Positions 1 to 5,537 of a stretch of 5,537 nucleotides of DNA are shown piece after piece. Where the stretch lies: positions 1-5,537 of the forward strand of contig JALOTM010000084.1 of the NCBI GenBank assembly GCA_025457905.1, written 5' to 3'. Within the stretch, counting starts at the first letter, position 1. The number at the start of each line of letters is the position of its first letter. The notes below the pieces were generated by a model. It had not been told where the DNA came from. It did no database searches and saw only the letters and a program-made list of their open reading frames with translations. Position numbers and translations under genes: made by a program. This DNA comes from Methanomassiliicoccales archaeon (GTDB lineage: Archaea; Thermoplasmatota; Thermoplasmata; Methanomassiliicoccales; UBA472).

Positions 1-162
1 GACCTGCTGGTGGCCGGGGCCATCCCAGGTGAGGACATGCTCCCCGAGACCGCCCTCGTCAAGCTCATGTGGGCCCTTGCCAACTCCAAGGGCCAGGAGG
101 AGGTCAGGGCAATCATGACGAGCGACCTTCGTGGGGAGATGTCCCCGAGGAGGGAGTCCTGA
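1..162 (+). CDS. gatD: Glu-tRNA(Gln) amidotransferase subunit D, C-terminal fragment
   Basis: The first 162 bases encode the last 53 residues of a protein cut by the window edge, ending in TGA at 160-162. The peptide carries the segment [20 protein letters not shown], which resembles the C-terminal part of archaeal GatD, an asparaginase-like glutaminase. In the known GatDE complex, GatD releases ammonia from glutamine or asparagine, and the ammonia passes to GatE for conversion of Glu-tRNA(Gln) to Gln-tRNA(Gln) in the cytoplasm. The catalytic threonines lie upstream of the window and cannot be checked. The gene immediately downstream is its partner gatE, which it overlaps by one base (TGATG), so the two are probably translationally coupled. 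The assignment rests on this short tail plus the neighbour. A different asparaginase-family protein is possible but unlikely in front of gatE. Confidence 0.9.
   Translation, partial: DLLVAGAIPGEDMLPETALVKLMWALANSKGQEEVRAIMTSDLRGEMSPRRES
148..153 (+). promoter_or_regulatory. Ribosome binding site of gatE
   Basis: AGGAGG lies inside the last codons of gatD, 8 bases before the ATG at 162. It supports that start over an in-frame upstream ATG at 69, which would add 31 residues that overlap gatD and look unlike GatE. Confidence 0.7.
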
Positions 163-2027
163 TGGCGCACGAGCTGACCTGCGGCATAGAGATCCACCAG
201 CAGCTGGACACCAAGAAGCTGTTCTGTTCCTGCGCCACCGAGCTGACCGAGGACCAGGGGAGGGAGCTGCATCGCCGCCTCCGGCCGACGCAGAGCGAGC
301 TGGGCGAGGTGGACCGTGCCGCGCTGGCGCAGGCCGAGCGCAGGATGCGGTTCCGCTACATCGCCCCTCCCCGGGTCAGCTGCCTGGTGGACCAGGACGA
401 GGAGCCCCCCCATGACGCCGATGCCGAGGCCATGGACATCACGCTCACCTTCGCCGCGCTCCTCGGCTCCAAAGTGGTGGACGAGGTGCATTTCATGCGC
501 AAGATCGTCATCGACGGCTCCAACACCACTGGCTTCCAGAGGACGGCCCTGGTGGCCACGGGCGGATACCTGGAGCTGGAGGGAAGGAGGGTGGGCATCC
601 AGTCCATCTGCCTGGAGGAGGACGCCGCCCGCAAGGTGGAGGCCAAGGGCCAGGAGGTAACCTACCGCCTGGACAGGCTGGGCATACCGCTCATCGAGGT
701 GGCCACGGGACCGGACATGCACACCCCTGAGGAGGTGAAGGAGGTGGCGGCCCGCCTGGGGTCCTTGCTGAGGGCCACCAAGCGCGTGAAGCGCGGCCTG
801 GGCACCATCCGGGAGGACCTCAACATCTCCGTTCCCGGGGGGGCGAGGGTCGAGATCAAGGGCGTGCAGGAGCTGCGCATGCTCCCTGAGTACGTGCAGA
901 GAGAGGTGGACCGCCAGCGCAGCCTCGTCGAGGTCAGGAGGACACTCTTGGAGCGAGGTGTAGCGCCGCCCAGGGCGGAGATCGCGGACCTGGCGCCGGC
1001 CCTCACGGGATGCCGCTCCAAGGTCATCGCCGCCGCCCTGTCCAAGGGCGAGGCCGTGCTCGGCACCCCCCTGCCCGGCCTGGAGGGGCTCATGAGGAGC
1101 CCGGACGGACGGCTGCGCCTGGGCGCGGAGATGGCCCAGCGGGCCAGGATGCGAGCTGGCGTCCAGGGGATCTTCCATTCGGACGAGCTCCCGGGGTACG
1201 GCATCACCGCGGGGGAGGTAGCCGCCATCAGGAAGAGGATGGGGGTGGGGGAGGGAACGGCCTTCGCCCTATGCGCCGATGAGCCGCGCAGGGCCAAGGC
1301 GGCCCTGGAGGCGGCCGTGGAGCGGGCCATCATGGCCTTCGAGGGCGTGCCCGAGGAGACCCGGGACCCCCTTCCTGACGGCTCGAGCTCCTATTCTCGG
1401 CCCCTGCCGGGGGCGAGCCGCATGTATCCCGAGACCGACGTGAGGCCCATATCTATAACCGCCACCAGGATGGCGACGATAAGGTCCCGGCTCCCCATGG
1501 CCCCGGAGCAGGTGGAGCGCCTGTTCGTCTCCAAGTACGGCATCCATGAGCAGCAGGCGCGCCAGCTGGTTCGGGAGGGGCACGAGGACATATTCGAGGA
1601 GGCGGCGTCCAAGTACGGTCTGGCGGCGGTGGCGGCGAGGACGCTCCTGAGCACTCTCCCCGAGATAGCCAAGGAGGGGGCGGACGTCTCCAAGCTGGAC
1701 GACAAGGCCATGCGCAGCGCCTTCGGAGCCCTGCACGATGGCGCCTTCGCCAAGGAGGCGCTGCCTGCGGTGCTCAAGTCCATGTGCCAAGGCAGCAGCG
1801 TGGAGCAGGCCGTCAAGGAGCTGGGGCTCGGCCGGATTGACTCCTCCGAGGCGGAGGCGGTGGTGGCCGAGGTGGTGGCCGAGCGGCAGGCCTTCGTGCG
1901 GGAGAAGGGCATGGCCGCGGTGGGGCCGCTGATGGGCCCGGTGATGGAGCGCCTACGGGGGAAGGTGGACGGCAAGGTGGCCAGCGAGCTCCTCAAGAAG
2001 GAGATCGCCCGCCTGATCAGCGGATAG
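162..2027 (+). CDS. gatE: Glu-tRNA(Gln) amidotransferase subunit E
   Basis: This is a complete 621-residue GatE, the tRNA-binding transamidase and kinase subunit of the archaeal GatDE complex. It phosphorylates the glutamate on mischarged Glu-tRNA(Gln) and amidates it with ammonia from GatD. The N-terminal GatB/E catalytic fold opens with ELTCGIEIHQQLDTKKLFCS (residues 4-23). It also shows the GatE-type segment RKIVIDGSNTTGFQRT (113-128), where GatB proteins have a different sequence, and GLGTIREDLNISVPGG (212-227). Residues of roughly 270-395 fit the AspRS-like GAD insertion that separates GatE from GatB (DELPGYGITAGEV at 341-353). MYPETDVRPI (421-430) returns to the core. From about 450 to the end there is a helical tail of the YqeY-like type, with GPLMGPVMERLRGKVDGK at 588-605. 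The length is normal for the family. ATG 162 overlaps the gatD stop by one base and has AGGAGG upstream, so the two subunits are probably made stoichiometrically from one message. No frame disruption was seen. Confidence 0.97.
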   Translation: MAHELTCGIEIHQQLDTKKLFCSCATELTEDQGRELHRRLRPTQSELGEVDRAALAQAERRMRFRYIAPPRVSCLVDQDEEPPHDADAEAMDITLTFAALLGSKVVDEVHFMRKIVIDGSNTTGFQRTALVATGGYLELEGRRVGIQSICLEEDAARKVEAKGQEVTYRLDRLGIPLIEVATGPDMHTPEEVKEVAARLGSLLRATKRVKRGLGTIREDLNISVPGGARVEIKGVQELRMLPEYVQREVDRQRSLVEVRRTLLERGVAPPRAEIADLAPALTGCRSKVIAAALSKGEAVLGTPLPGLEGLMRSPDGRLRLGAEMAQRARMRAGVQGIFHSDELPGYGITAGEVAAIRKRMGVGEGTAFALCADEPRRAKAALEAAVERAIMAFEGVPEETRDPLPDGSSSYSRPLPGASRMYPETDVRPISITATRMATIRSRLPMAPEQVERLFVSKYGIHEQQARQLVREGHEDIFEEAASKYGLAAVAARTLLSTLPEIAKEGADVSKLDDKAMRSAFGALHDGAFAKEALPAVLKSMCQGSSVEQAVKELGLGRIDSSEAEAVVAEVVAERQAFVREKGMAAVGPLMGPVMERLRGKVDGKVASELLKKEIARLISG

Positions 2028-2053
2028 ATGCCCTCGCCCATGGGAGATCAGGC
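2011..2053. terminator. Inverted repeat around the gatE stop codon, possible hairpin
   Basis: GCCTGATC at 2011-2018 is the exact reverse complement of GATCAGGC at 2046-2053, with 27 bases between them that include the gatE stop. A shorter 5-bp GC stem (CCGCG 2054-2058, CGCGG 2066-2070) follows directly. The position between two convergent genes fits a transcript-end structure. However, there is no oligo-T run of the kind that ends archaeal transcripts, so the role is speculative. Confidence 0.25.
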
Positions 2054-2117
2054 CCGCGCTGGCCCCGCGGATCGCATATCCTACCGATCAGAGGGGGAAC
2101 GACGGTCATCCCAAGGA

Positions 2118-2711
2118 TCATCCCGGAAGGCCCTCGTCGGAAGATTCAGGCCACAGGCGAGCGGCGGACAGCACCTCGAAGAAGCACTTCCTGGACCCGA
2201 GCTCCTGCCACCGGTAGCCGGCAAGGGCGCGCTGGAGGGCCTCCTCGTCCATCAGGGAGGACAGCAGCAGGTAGATGGACCCCCCTGGAGACAGATGCTC
2301 CCTAGCTGCGGAAAGGAATCGGGCCAGCACGGCCACGCCATCCCGCCCACCTGCCCAGGAGCGGTCGATGTCGTCCAGGGCCTCGCCCGGGAGGTAGGGG
2401 GGGTTGAAGACGATCACCTCGAACTTTCCCTGCACTTCCTGGAATAGGTCGGAGAGGAGCACCCTCAAGCTCATCCCGTTCCTCTCTGCGTTGGCCCGGG
2501 CGCAGGCCACGGCCCTGGGGTTGACGTCCACGGCCATCACCTCGGCGCCCGCGGCGGCGCAGTGGAGGGCGATGATGCCCGTGCCGCAGCCCATCTCCAG
2601 GACGCTCCTCCCCCTCACATCCCCCAGGCAGTCCAATAGCAGGAGGGTGTCCTCGCTGGGGGGATAGACGCCTGGACATTCCTCGATATATATGCGCGGG
2701 TCAGGCCTCAA
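2118..2711 (-). CDS. HemK2/Mtq2-like protein-glutamine methyltransferase
   Basis: This encodes a 197-residue class I SAM-dependent methyltransferase. The N-terminal GVYPPSEDTLLLLD (14-27) is typical of archaeal and eukaryotic HemK2/Mtq2 proteins. The SAM-binding loop is VLEMGCGTGI (37-46), with an acidic residue at the end of strand 2 (VDVN, D62). The catalytic NPPY motif is NPPYLP (103-108), which in this family grips the target glutamine or a related planar amide. A downstream WAGGRDG segment (119-125) is also typical. Characterised relatives methylate the GGQ glutamine of release factor 1 with the activator Trm112; this target is inferred here. The start appears to be TTG (2709-2711). Reading upstream in frame there is no ATG or GTG before a TAG, and the next internal candidates would remove the YPPSEDT motif. 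No clear Shine-Dalgarno precedes it. The gene is alone on the minus strand, convergent to gatE and divergent from the rhomboid gene. Other substrates such as rRNA or small molecules cannot be excluded. Confidence 0.88.
   Translation of the reverse strand: MRPDPRIYIEECPGVYPPSEDTLLLLDCLGDVRGRSVLEMGCGTGIIALHCAAAGAEVMAVDVNPRAVACARANAERNGMSLRVLLSDLFQEVQGKFEVIVFNPPYLPGEALDDIDRSWAGGRDGVAVLARFLSAAREHLSPGGSIYLLLSSLMDEEALQRALAGYRWQELGSRKCFFEVLSAARLWPESSDEGLPG
2686..2693. promoter_or_regulatory. TATA-like ATATATAT within the start of the methyltransferase gene
   Basis: An uninterrupted ATATATAT stands out in otherwise GC-rich DNA. On the minus strand it encodes the Ile-Tyr-Ile of the methyltransferase (residues 7-9). 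On the plus strand, an archaeal TATA box here would start transcription near 2715, giving the rhomboid operon a leader of roughly 90 bases. Because codons for IYI explain the sequence, the promoter reading is only a suggestion. Confidence 0.2.
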
Positions 2712-2807
2712 CGGAGGGAGATGGCCGCAGGCCCGCCTAGTAGATGTCGGTCCGCTCTATTCCGAGCGAAAGCCACTTATCCGGGCAGCAAATAGGGACA
2801 GGGAGAC
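2712..2807. promoter_or_regulatory. Divergent intergenic region, probable promoters of the methyltransferase and the rhomboid operon
   Basis: This 96-base spacer separates the minus-strand methyltransferase from the four-gene plus-strand cluster, so promoters for both directions are expected in or near it. The best plus-strand box-A candidate inside it is the weak ACTTATC around 2775-2781, about 30 bases before the rhomboid ATG at 2808. If used, the transcript would be leaderless or nearly so. The only purine-rich stretch before that ATG is GGGAG at 2801-2805, two bases from the start, which is too close for a good ribosome site and agrees with a short leader. No convincing TATA box for the minus gene was recognised. 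Confidence 0.35.
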
Positions 2808-3680
2808 ATGGACTCCATCTCGATGCTCGCCATCGCCGTGATGCTGGCGAGCCTGGCATTGGGGGCGCTCAGGCGCGTATCCCTCACCCTGGCCTTGATA
2901 GTGGCCAACTTCCTGGTCTTCTTCCTGGAGATATTCGGGCCCGGGTACGTCATCGAGTCGCAGCTGGGCTTTCGCCCCGAGTACCTGCAGACCGGCGATG
3001 ACCTCTACACGCTCTTCACCAGCATGTTCGTGCATGCCAGCGCCATGCACCTCCTGGCCAACATGCTATTCCTGCTCTTCTTCGGATGGCCATTGGAGGA
3101 GAGGATAGGCAAGGCCAGGATGCTGGTCGTGTACCTGGCCGCCGGCATACTGGGGGCGGTGTTCGAGGGGATGGTGCGCTGGGGCGAGTACACGGTCATC
3201 ATCGGGGCATCCGGGGCCATCGCCGGGCTGGTGGGCGCGCTGTTCATCCTTTACCCCAGGGAGAAGCTGACCCTCCCGCTGTTCATCATCATACTGCCCA
3301 ACGTCCCGGTGTGGGCGGCGGCGCTGGTCTTCTTCGGCGTGCAGCTGTTCCTGGCCCTGGGGGTGGCCGGCACCGGGGTGGCGGTCACGGCCCACCTGGC
3401 CGGATTCGTGGTGGGCATGGCCGTGGGCTGGAACCTGCCCCGGGCCTCCAAGAGGAGCCAGGTGAGCAGGCTGGATGCCCAAGGCCTGAGGGAGCTGGCC
3501 ACCACCCCCGAGCTCAAGGAATCGCTGGCCAAGATCGAGGGCGAGACCCATGAGGACGTGAGGAGGGCATGGTTGGAGCACTTCGCCTCCCGGGCCAGGT
3601 GCCCGAGGTGCGGTTCTTCCCTCACGCTCAAGGGCGACAGCCTTAGTAGCGAATGCGGATACGAGGTGAGGTTGCGATGA
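2808..3680 (+). CDS. Rhomboid-family intramembrane serine protease with C-terminal zinc-ribbon remnant
   Basis: This 290-residue polytopic membrane protein carries the rhomboid protease signature. The TM2 motif HLLANM is at residues 81-86, with His81 and Asn85 in the HxxxN spacing. The nucleophile motif GASG is at 133-136 (Ser135). The partner histidine lies in AHLAGFVVG (His196). The dyad is therefore intact and the protein is predicted to cleave transmembrane substrates within the bilayer. Hydrophobic segments lie at about 4-20, 24-43, 76-93, 104-121, 128-149, 156-186 (probably a loop plus TM5) and 190-208. This suggests a six-helix core with one extra N-terminal helix. After residue 210 comes a charged soluble region of about 50 residues. 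The tail has CPRCG (C265, C268) and a later SSECG (C283), a zinc ribbon with one expected cysteine replaced by Ser280. The start is ATG 2808; ATG 2823 is a weaker alternative. Its stop overlaps the next gene as ATGA, indicating coupling. The substrate is unknown. Confidence 0.92.
   Translation: MDSISMLAIAVMLASLALGALRRVSLTLALIVANFLVFFLEIFGPGYVIESQLGFRPEYLQTGDDLYTLFTSMFVHASAMHLLANMLFLLFFGWPLEERIGKARMLVVYLAAGILGAVFEGMVRWGEYTVIIGASGAIAGLVGALFILYPREKLTLPLFIIILPNVPVWAAALVFFGVQLFLALGVAGTGVAVTAHLAGFVVGMAVGWNLPRASKRSQVSRLDAQGLRELATTPELKESLAKIEGETHEDVRRAWLEHFASRARCPRCGSSLTLKGDSLSSECGYEVRLR
3663..3669 (+). promoter_or_regulatory. Ribosome binding site of the MBL-fold hydrolase gene
   Basis: GAGGTGA, a seven-base match to the archaeal Shine-Dalgarno GGAGGTGAT, sits 7 bases before ATG 3677, within the last codons of the rhomboid gene. 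It decides the start in favour of 3677 rather than the in-frame ATG at 3653. Confidence 0.8.
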
Positions 3681-4285
3681 CACCAAGGGTCAGTGTGCTG
3701 TGCGAGGGAACGATTCGAAGGGACGGCAAGACGGTGCTGGAGGCGCACAGCTCCTCCACGCTGGTGATGGCAGGCAACGAGGTGATCGTGGTGGACACCT
3801 CCTCCCGCGAGTACCGGGAGAGGCTCATCGAAGGTCTTGCCCGAGTTGGCCTGCGCCCCACCCAGGTCACCATGCTGGTGAGCACCCATCTGCATCAAGA
3901 CCACCATGGCAACGACGACCTCTTCCCCCAGGCCAGGAAGGTCTCGGTCTCGGGGGAGGGGGAGGTGGGCGAGGGGTTCCTGCTGGCAGAGGGCGTTACC
4001 TTGGTGCGGACACCTGGCCACACTATGGAGAGCGCGAGCGTGTTCGTGGAGGCGGAGAGGAGGTACGCCATCACCGGCGACGCCATCCCCATCCGGGACA
4101 ACGTGGTCAAATGGGTGCCTCCGGGGCTCCGCTACGACGAGGACCTGGCCATGCGCAGCATGCGCCTGATCGTGGACTTCGCCGAGGTCATAGTGCCCGG
4201 GCACGGAGCGCCATTCGAGCTGGAGGGAATAAGTACAATAGGCCGCAAGACCAATGGAAAGGGCGATAGCGGAATGGAGGGGTGA
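3677..4285 (+). CDS. MBL-fold metallo-hydrolase, MBLAC1-like
   Basis: This is a 202-residue cytoplasmic metallo-beta-lactamase-fold protein with a complete set of metal ligands. The HxHxDH motif is THLHQDHHGN (residues 70-79: His71, His73, Asp75, His76). TPGHT supplies His115, TGDA supplies the bridging Asp135, and PGHG supplies His176. Two divalent ions are therefore expected. The layout of an N-terminal SSSTLV strand, VVDTSS and a following GN..LFPQA resembles MBLAC1-type and related glyoxalase II-like hydrolases. The substrate is unknown, and the fold covers thioesterases, nucleases and phosphodiesterases. There is no signal peptide and no beta-CASP extension, so a CPSF-like RNase is unlikely. 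The start at 3677 is supported by a strong GAGGTGA site and the ATGA overlap with the rhomboid stop. The last 20 or so residues are Gly/Lys-rich, look disordered, and coincide with the ribosome site of the next gene. Confidence 0.88.
   Translation: MTPRVSVLCEGTIRRDGKTVLEAHSSSTLVMAGNEVIVVDTSSREYRERLIEGLARVGLRPTQVTMLVSTHLHQDHHGNDDLFPQARKVSVSGEGEVGEGFLLAEGVTLVRTPGHTMESASVFVEAERRYAITGDAIPIRDNVVKWVPPGLRYDEDLAMRSMRLIVDFAEVIVPGHGAPFELEGISTIGRKTNGKGDSGMEG
4276..4282 (+). promoter_or_regulatory. Ribosome binding site of the zinc-finger protein gene
   Basis: GGAGGGG precedes ATG 4287 by four bases and lies in the last codons of the hydrolase gene. It favours 4287 over the in-frame ATG at 4254, which would add 11 residues overlapping the upstream gene. 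Confidence 0.65.
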
Positions 4286-4286
4286 G

Positions 4287-4886
4287 ATGTCTATCCCGAA
4301 CTCTTTGTACCTGGACTGTCCCTCCTGCGGCGAGAAGACGCTCCATGAGGTGCTGCGGGGGCGCATGTCCAAGGGCGGCGACGTCCTGGAGACCACGGTC
4401 AAATGCCAGGAGTGCCAGCATGTCCACGCCACCGTGGTCCGCGAGCCCAGCTCCGTGAAGCTCCCCGTGCTACTCAGCGACATGGGGCGGACCACGAAGC
4501 TGGAGTTCGAGTTCGGTGAGGATGAGCTGGTGGCGGTGGGTGACGAGCTTTTCATCGGCGACTCCAACGTCATCGTCACCGCCATCGAGAGGGGCGAGAG
4601 CCGGGTGCCGCAGGCCCCGGCCAAGGAGATCAGCACCATCTGGGTGAAGAAGTTCGACAAGGTCCGGGTCCGGATATCCGTCAACAAGACCTCCAAGACC
4701 TTGGCCGCAGAGCTGACCGCGCTGCCGGACGAGGAGTTCTTCGTGGGCGACATCCTGACCATCGGGAGGGACGACGTGGTCGTCCACAGCATCAAGACCA
4801 GGGAGGGCATGGTGCGCCAGGGCGGCGTCGCGGCCAGGGACATCGTCCGCATCTACGCCAAGAGCGCCCGGACCACCTATTCCTGA
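4287..4886 (+). CDS. HVO_0476-family zinc-finger protein
   Basis: This encodes a 199-residue protein matching the uncharacterised archaeal HVO_0476 zinc-finger family as I recall it. The N-terminus forms a four-cysteine zinc ribbon: CPSC (C11, C14) and, 25 residues later, CQEC (C40, C43). The rest is a basic and acidic beta-rich region with no catalytic motif, signal peptide or membrane segment. It contains an apparent internal duplication: VGDELFIG at 84-91 followed by NVIVTAI resembles VGDILTIG at 153-160 followed by DVVVHSI, an offset of 69 residues. The two halves (about 60-122 and 126-193) may be two small beta-barrel or KOW/OB-like units. This suggests binding to nucleic acid or protein, but no function is established from the sequence. 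ATG 4287 follows the hydrolase stop by one base (TGAGATG), and the same seven bases join it to pcm, so it should be coupled on both sides. Confidence 0.85.
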   Translation: MSIPNSLYLDCPSCGEKTLHEVLRGRMSKGGDVLETTVKCQECQHVHATVVREPSSVKLPVLLSDMGRTTKLEFEFGEDELVAVGDELFIGDSNVIVTAIERGESRVPQAPAKEISTIWVKKFDKVRVRISVNKTSKTLAAELTALPDEEFFVGDILTIGRDDVVVHSIKTREGMVRQGGVAARDIVRIYAKSARTTYS

Positions 4887-4887
4887 G

Positions 4888-5537
4888 ATGGAGAGAGCAG
4901 AGCAGAGGGAGAGGATGGTGGCGCGGCTGCGCGCCTCCGGCTACATACGCACCGACAGGGTGGCCCAGGCCATGCTCACCGTCCCCCGGGAGAGGTTCCT
5001 GTCCGCCGACCTGCAAGGCCAGGCCTATACCGACACCCCGCTGCACATCGGGGAGGGCCAGACCATCAGCGCACCGCACATGGTGGCCATCATGGCGGAG
5101 GCTCTCGACCTCAGGCCAGGGCACAGGGTGCTGGAGGTGGGGGGCGGGTCGGGATACCACGCCGCGGTGATGGCCGAGCTGGTGAGGCCGGGCGGCATGG
5201 TATACAGCGTGGAGCGCCTCCCCAACCTGGCGGCCACGGCCCGCAGCAACCTGGAGGCGGCGGGCTATGCCGACCAGGTGGAGATGGTGGTGGCGGACGG
5301 GACCCTGGGGCTGCCGGAGCACGCGCCCTACGACCGGATATCCGTGGCCGCGGCCTCCCCCCGCGTCCCAGAGCCGCTCAAGGAGCAGCTGGCCGAGGAA
5401 GGGATGATGCTCGTGCCGGTGGGCGGCCTCTTCTACCAGGAGCTGGTGCTCGTCACCAGGCATAGGGGCAGGTTCTCGACCAGGAACCTGGGGGGCTGCG
5501 CCTTCGTGCCCCTCATCGGCGAGCATGGGAACCGGCC
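4888..5537 (+). CDS. pcm: Protein-L-isoaspartate O-methyltransferase, nearly complete, cut by window end
   Basis: 216 codons are visible before the window ends without a stop. The enzyme methylates the carboxyl of isoaspartyl residues in damaged cytoplasmic proteins using SAM, starting their repair to aspartate. The family hallmarks are in order: VPRERFL (33-38), GQTISAPHMV (57-66), the SAM loop VLEVGGGSGY (81-90), acidic Glu109 in YSVER, ADGT (137-140), APYDRISVAAASP (146-158), VPVG (176-179) and FVPLIGEHG (206-214). The last motif is normally close to the C-terminus, so only a few residues are missing. The SAM loop has Gly86 where Thr is usual (GTGSGY). ATG 4888 follows the previous stop by one base and has no Shine-Dalgarno of its own, which suggests reinitiation. 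An in-frame ATG at 4915 is a less likely start, because homologues have residues before the MVARL segment. It ends the visible operon after the zinc-finger gene. Confidence 0.95.
   Translation, partial: MERAEQRERMVARLRASGYIRTDRVAQAMLTVPRERFLSADLQGQAYTDTPLHIGEGQTISAPHMVAIMAEALDLRPGHRVLEVGGGSGYHAAVMAELVRPGGMVYSVERLPNLAATARSNLEAAGYADQVEMVVADGTLGLPEHAPYDRISVAAASPRVPEPLKEQLAEEGMMLVPVGGLFYQELVLVTRHRGRFSTRNLGGCAFVPLIGEHGNR

Noticed and set aside
69..161. N-terminal extension of GatE from ATG 69
   Set aside because: The extra 31 residues overlap gatD in another frame and do not resemble GatE. ATG 162 has a ribosome site and begins exactly where the family does.
662..1333. Minus-strand frame opposite the middle of gatE
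   Set aside because: It is fully contained in the GatE coding region, lacks a ribosome site and recognisable motifs, and has a composition typical of an antisense shadow.
2054..2070. Five-base GC hairpin as an intrinsic terminator
   Set aside because: The stem is short and no T-run follows on either strand, so it was noted only as part of the adjacent inverted repeat.
2028..2447. Plus-strand frame of 139 codons beginning right after the gatE stop
   Set aside because: It runs antisense through the C-terminal half of the HemK2-like gene, including its NPPY motif, and has no independent family similarity that I can recognise.
3251..4852. Minus-strand open frame of 533 codons across the MBL and zinc-finger genes
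   Set aside because: It lies antisense to three genes with clear family motifs, and its translation is low-complexity Ser/Thr/Pro-rich without a recognisable domain. Long antisense frames are expected opposite GC-rich genes with strong codon bias.
4792..5526. Minus-strand open frame opposite pcm
   Set aside because: The plus strand encodes an unmistakable Pcm through nearly its full length. The antisense translation is His/Gly/Pro-rich with no domain.
1..5537. Defence system, CRISPR array, mobile element or tRNA
   Set aside because: No repeat-spacer pattern, transposase, integrase, terminal inverted repeats or cloverleaf was seen. The genes are housekeeping or conserved archaeal types with uniform base composition.

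Overview
The window is a GC-rich stretch of archaeal chromosome, densely packed with genes and with very short spacers. The clearest sign of an archaeon is the gatD-gatE pair: GatDE is the archaea-specific Glu-tRNA(Gln) amidotransferase. Other archaeal signs are Shine-Dalgarno matches of the GGAGGTGA type, an HVO_0476-type zinc-finger protein, an archaeal HemK2/Mtq2-like methyltransferase and many AGG arginine codons. A GC-rich euryarchaeon of the Thermoplasmata/Methanomassiliicoccales type would fit, but that lineage guess is only an inference from overall character.

Layout: (1) 1-2027, plus strand: the 3' end of gatD, overlapping by one base a full-length gatE (621 aa). (2) 2028-2117: a short convergent spacer, with an 8-bp inverted repeat around the gatE stop codon. 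(3) 2118-2711, minus strand: a HemK2/Mtq2-like protein-glutamine methyltransferase that apparently starts at TTG. (4) 2712-2807: a divergent spacer with weak promoter candidates. (5) 2808-5537, plus strand: four tightly packed genes. These are a rhomboid-family intramembrane serine protease with a C-terminal half-eroded zinc ribbon, an MBLAC1-like metallo-beta-lactamase-fold hydrolase, an HVO_0476-family zinc-finger protein with an internal duplication, and protein-L-isoaspartate O-methyltransferase (pcm), which is cut by the window end a few residues before its expected C-terminus.

The left half concerns glutamine in translation: GatDE makes Gln-tRNA(Gln), and HemK2-type enzymes methylate the release-factor glutamine. 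The right half looks like one operon. Its gene junctions are ATGA, TGAGATG and TGAGATG, so translational coupling is likely. A shared theme of protein processing and repair (membrane protease, hydrolase, isoaspartyl repair) is plausible but inferred. No RNA genes, CRISPR arrays, insertion sequences or signs of recent transfer were seen. The most interesting points are the duplicated fold of the zinc-finger protein, the degenerate zinc ribbon on the rhomboid, and the compact four-gene cluster.
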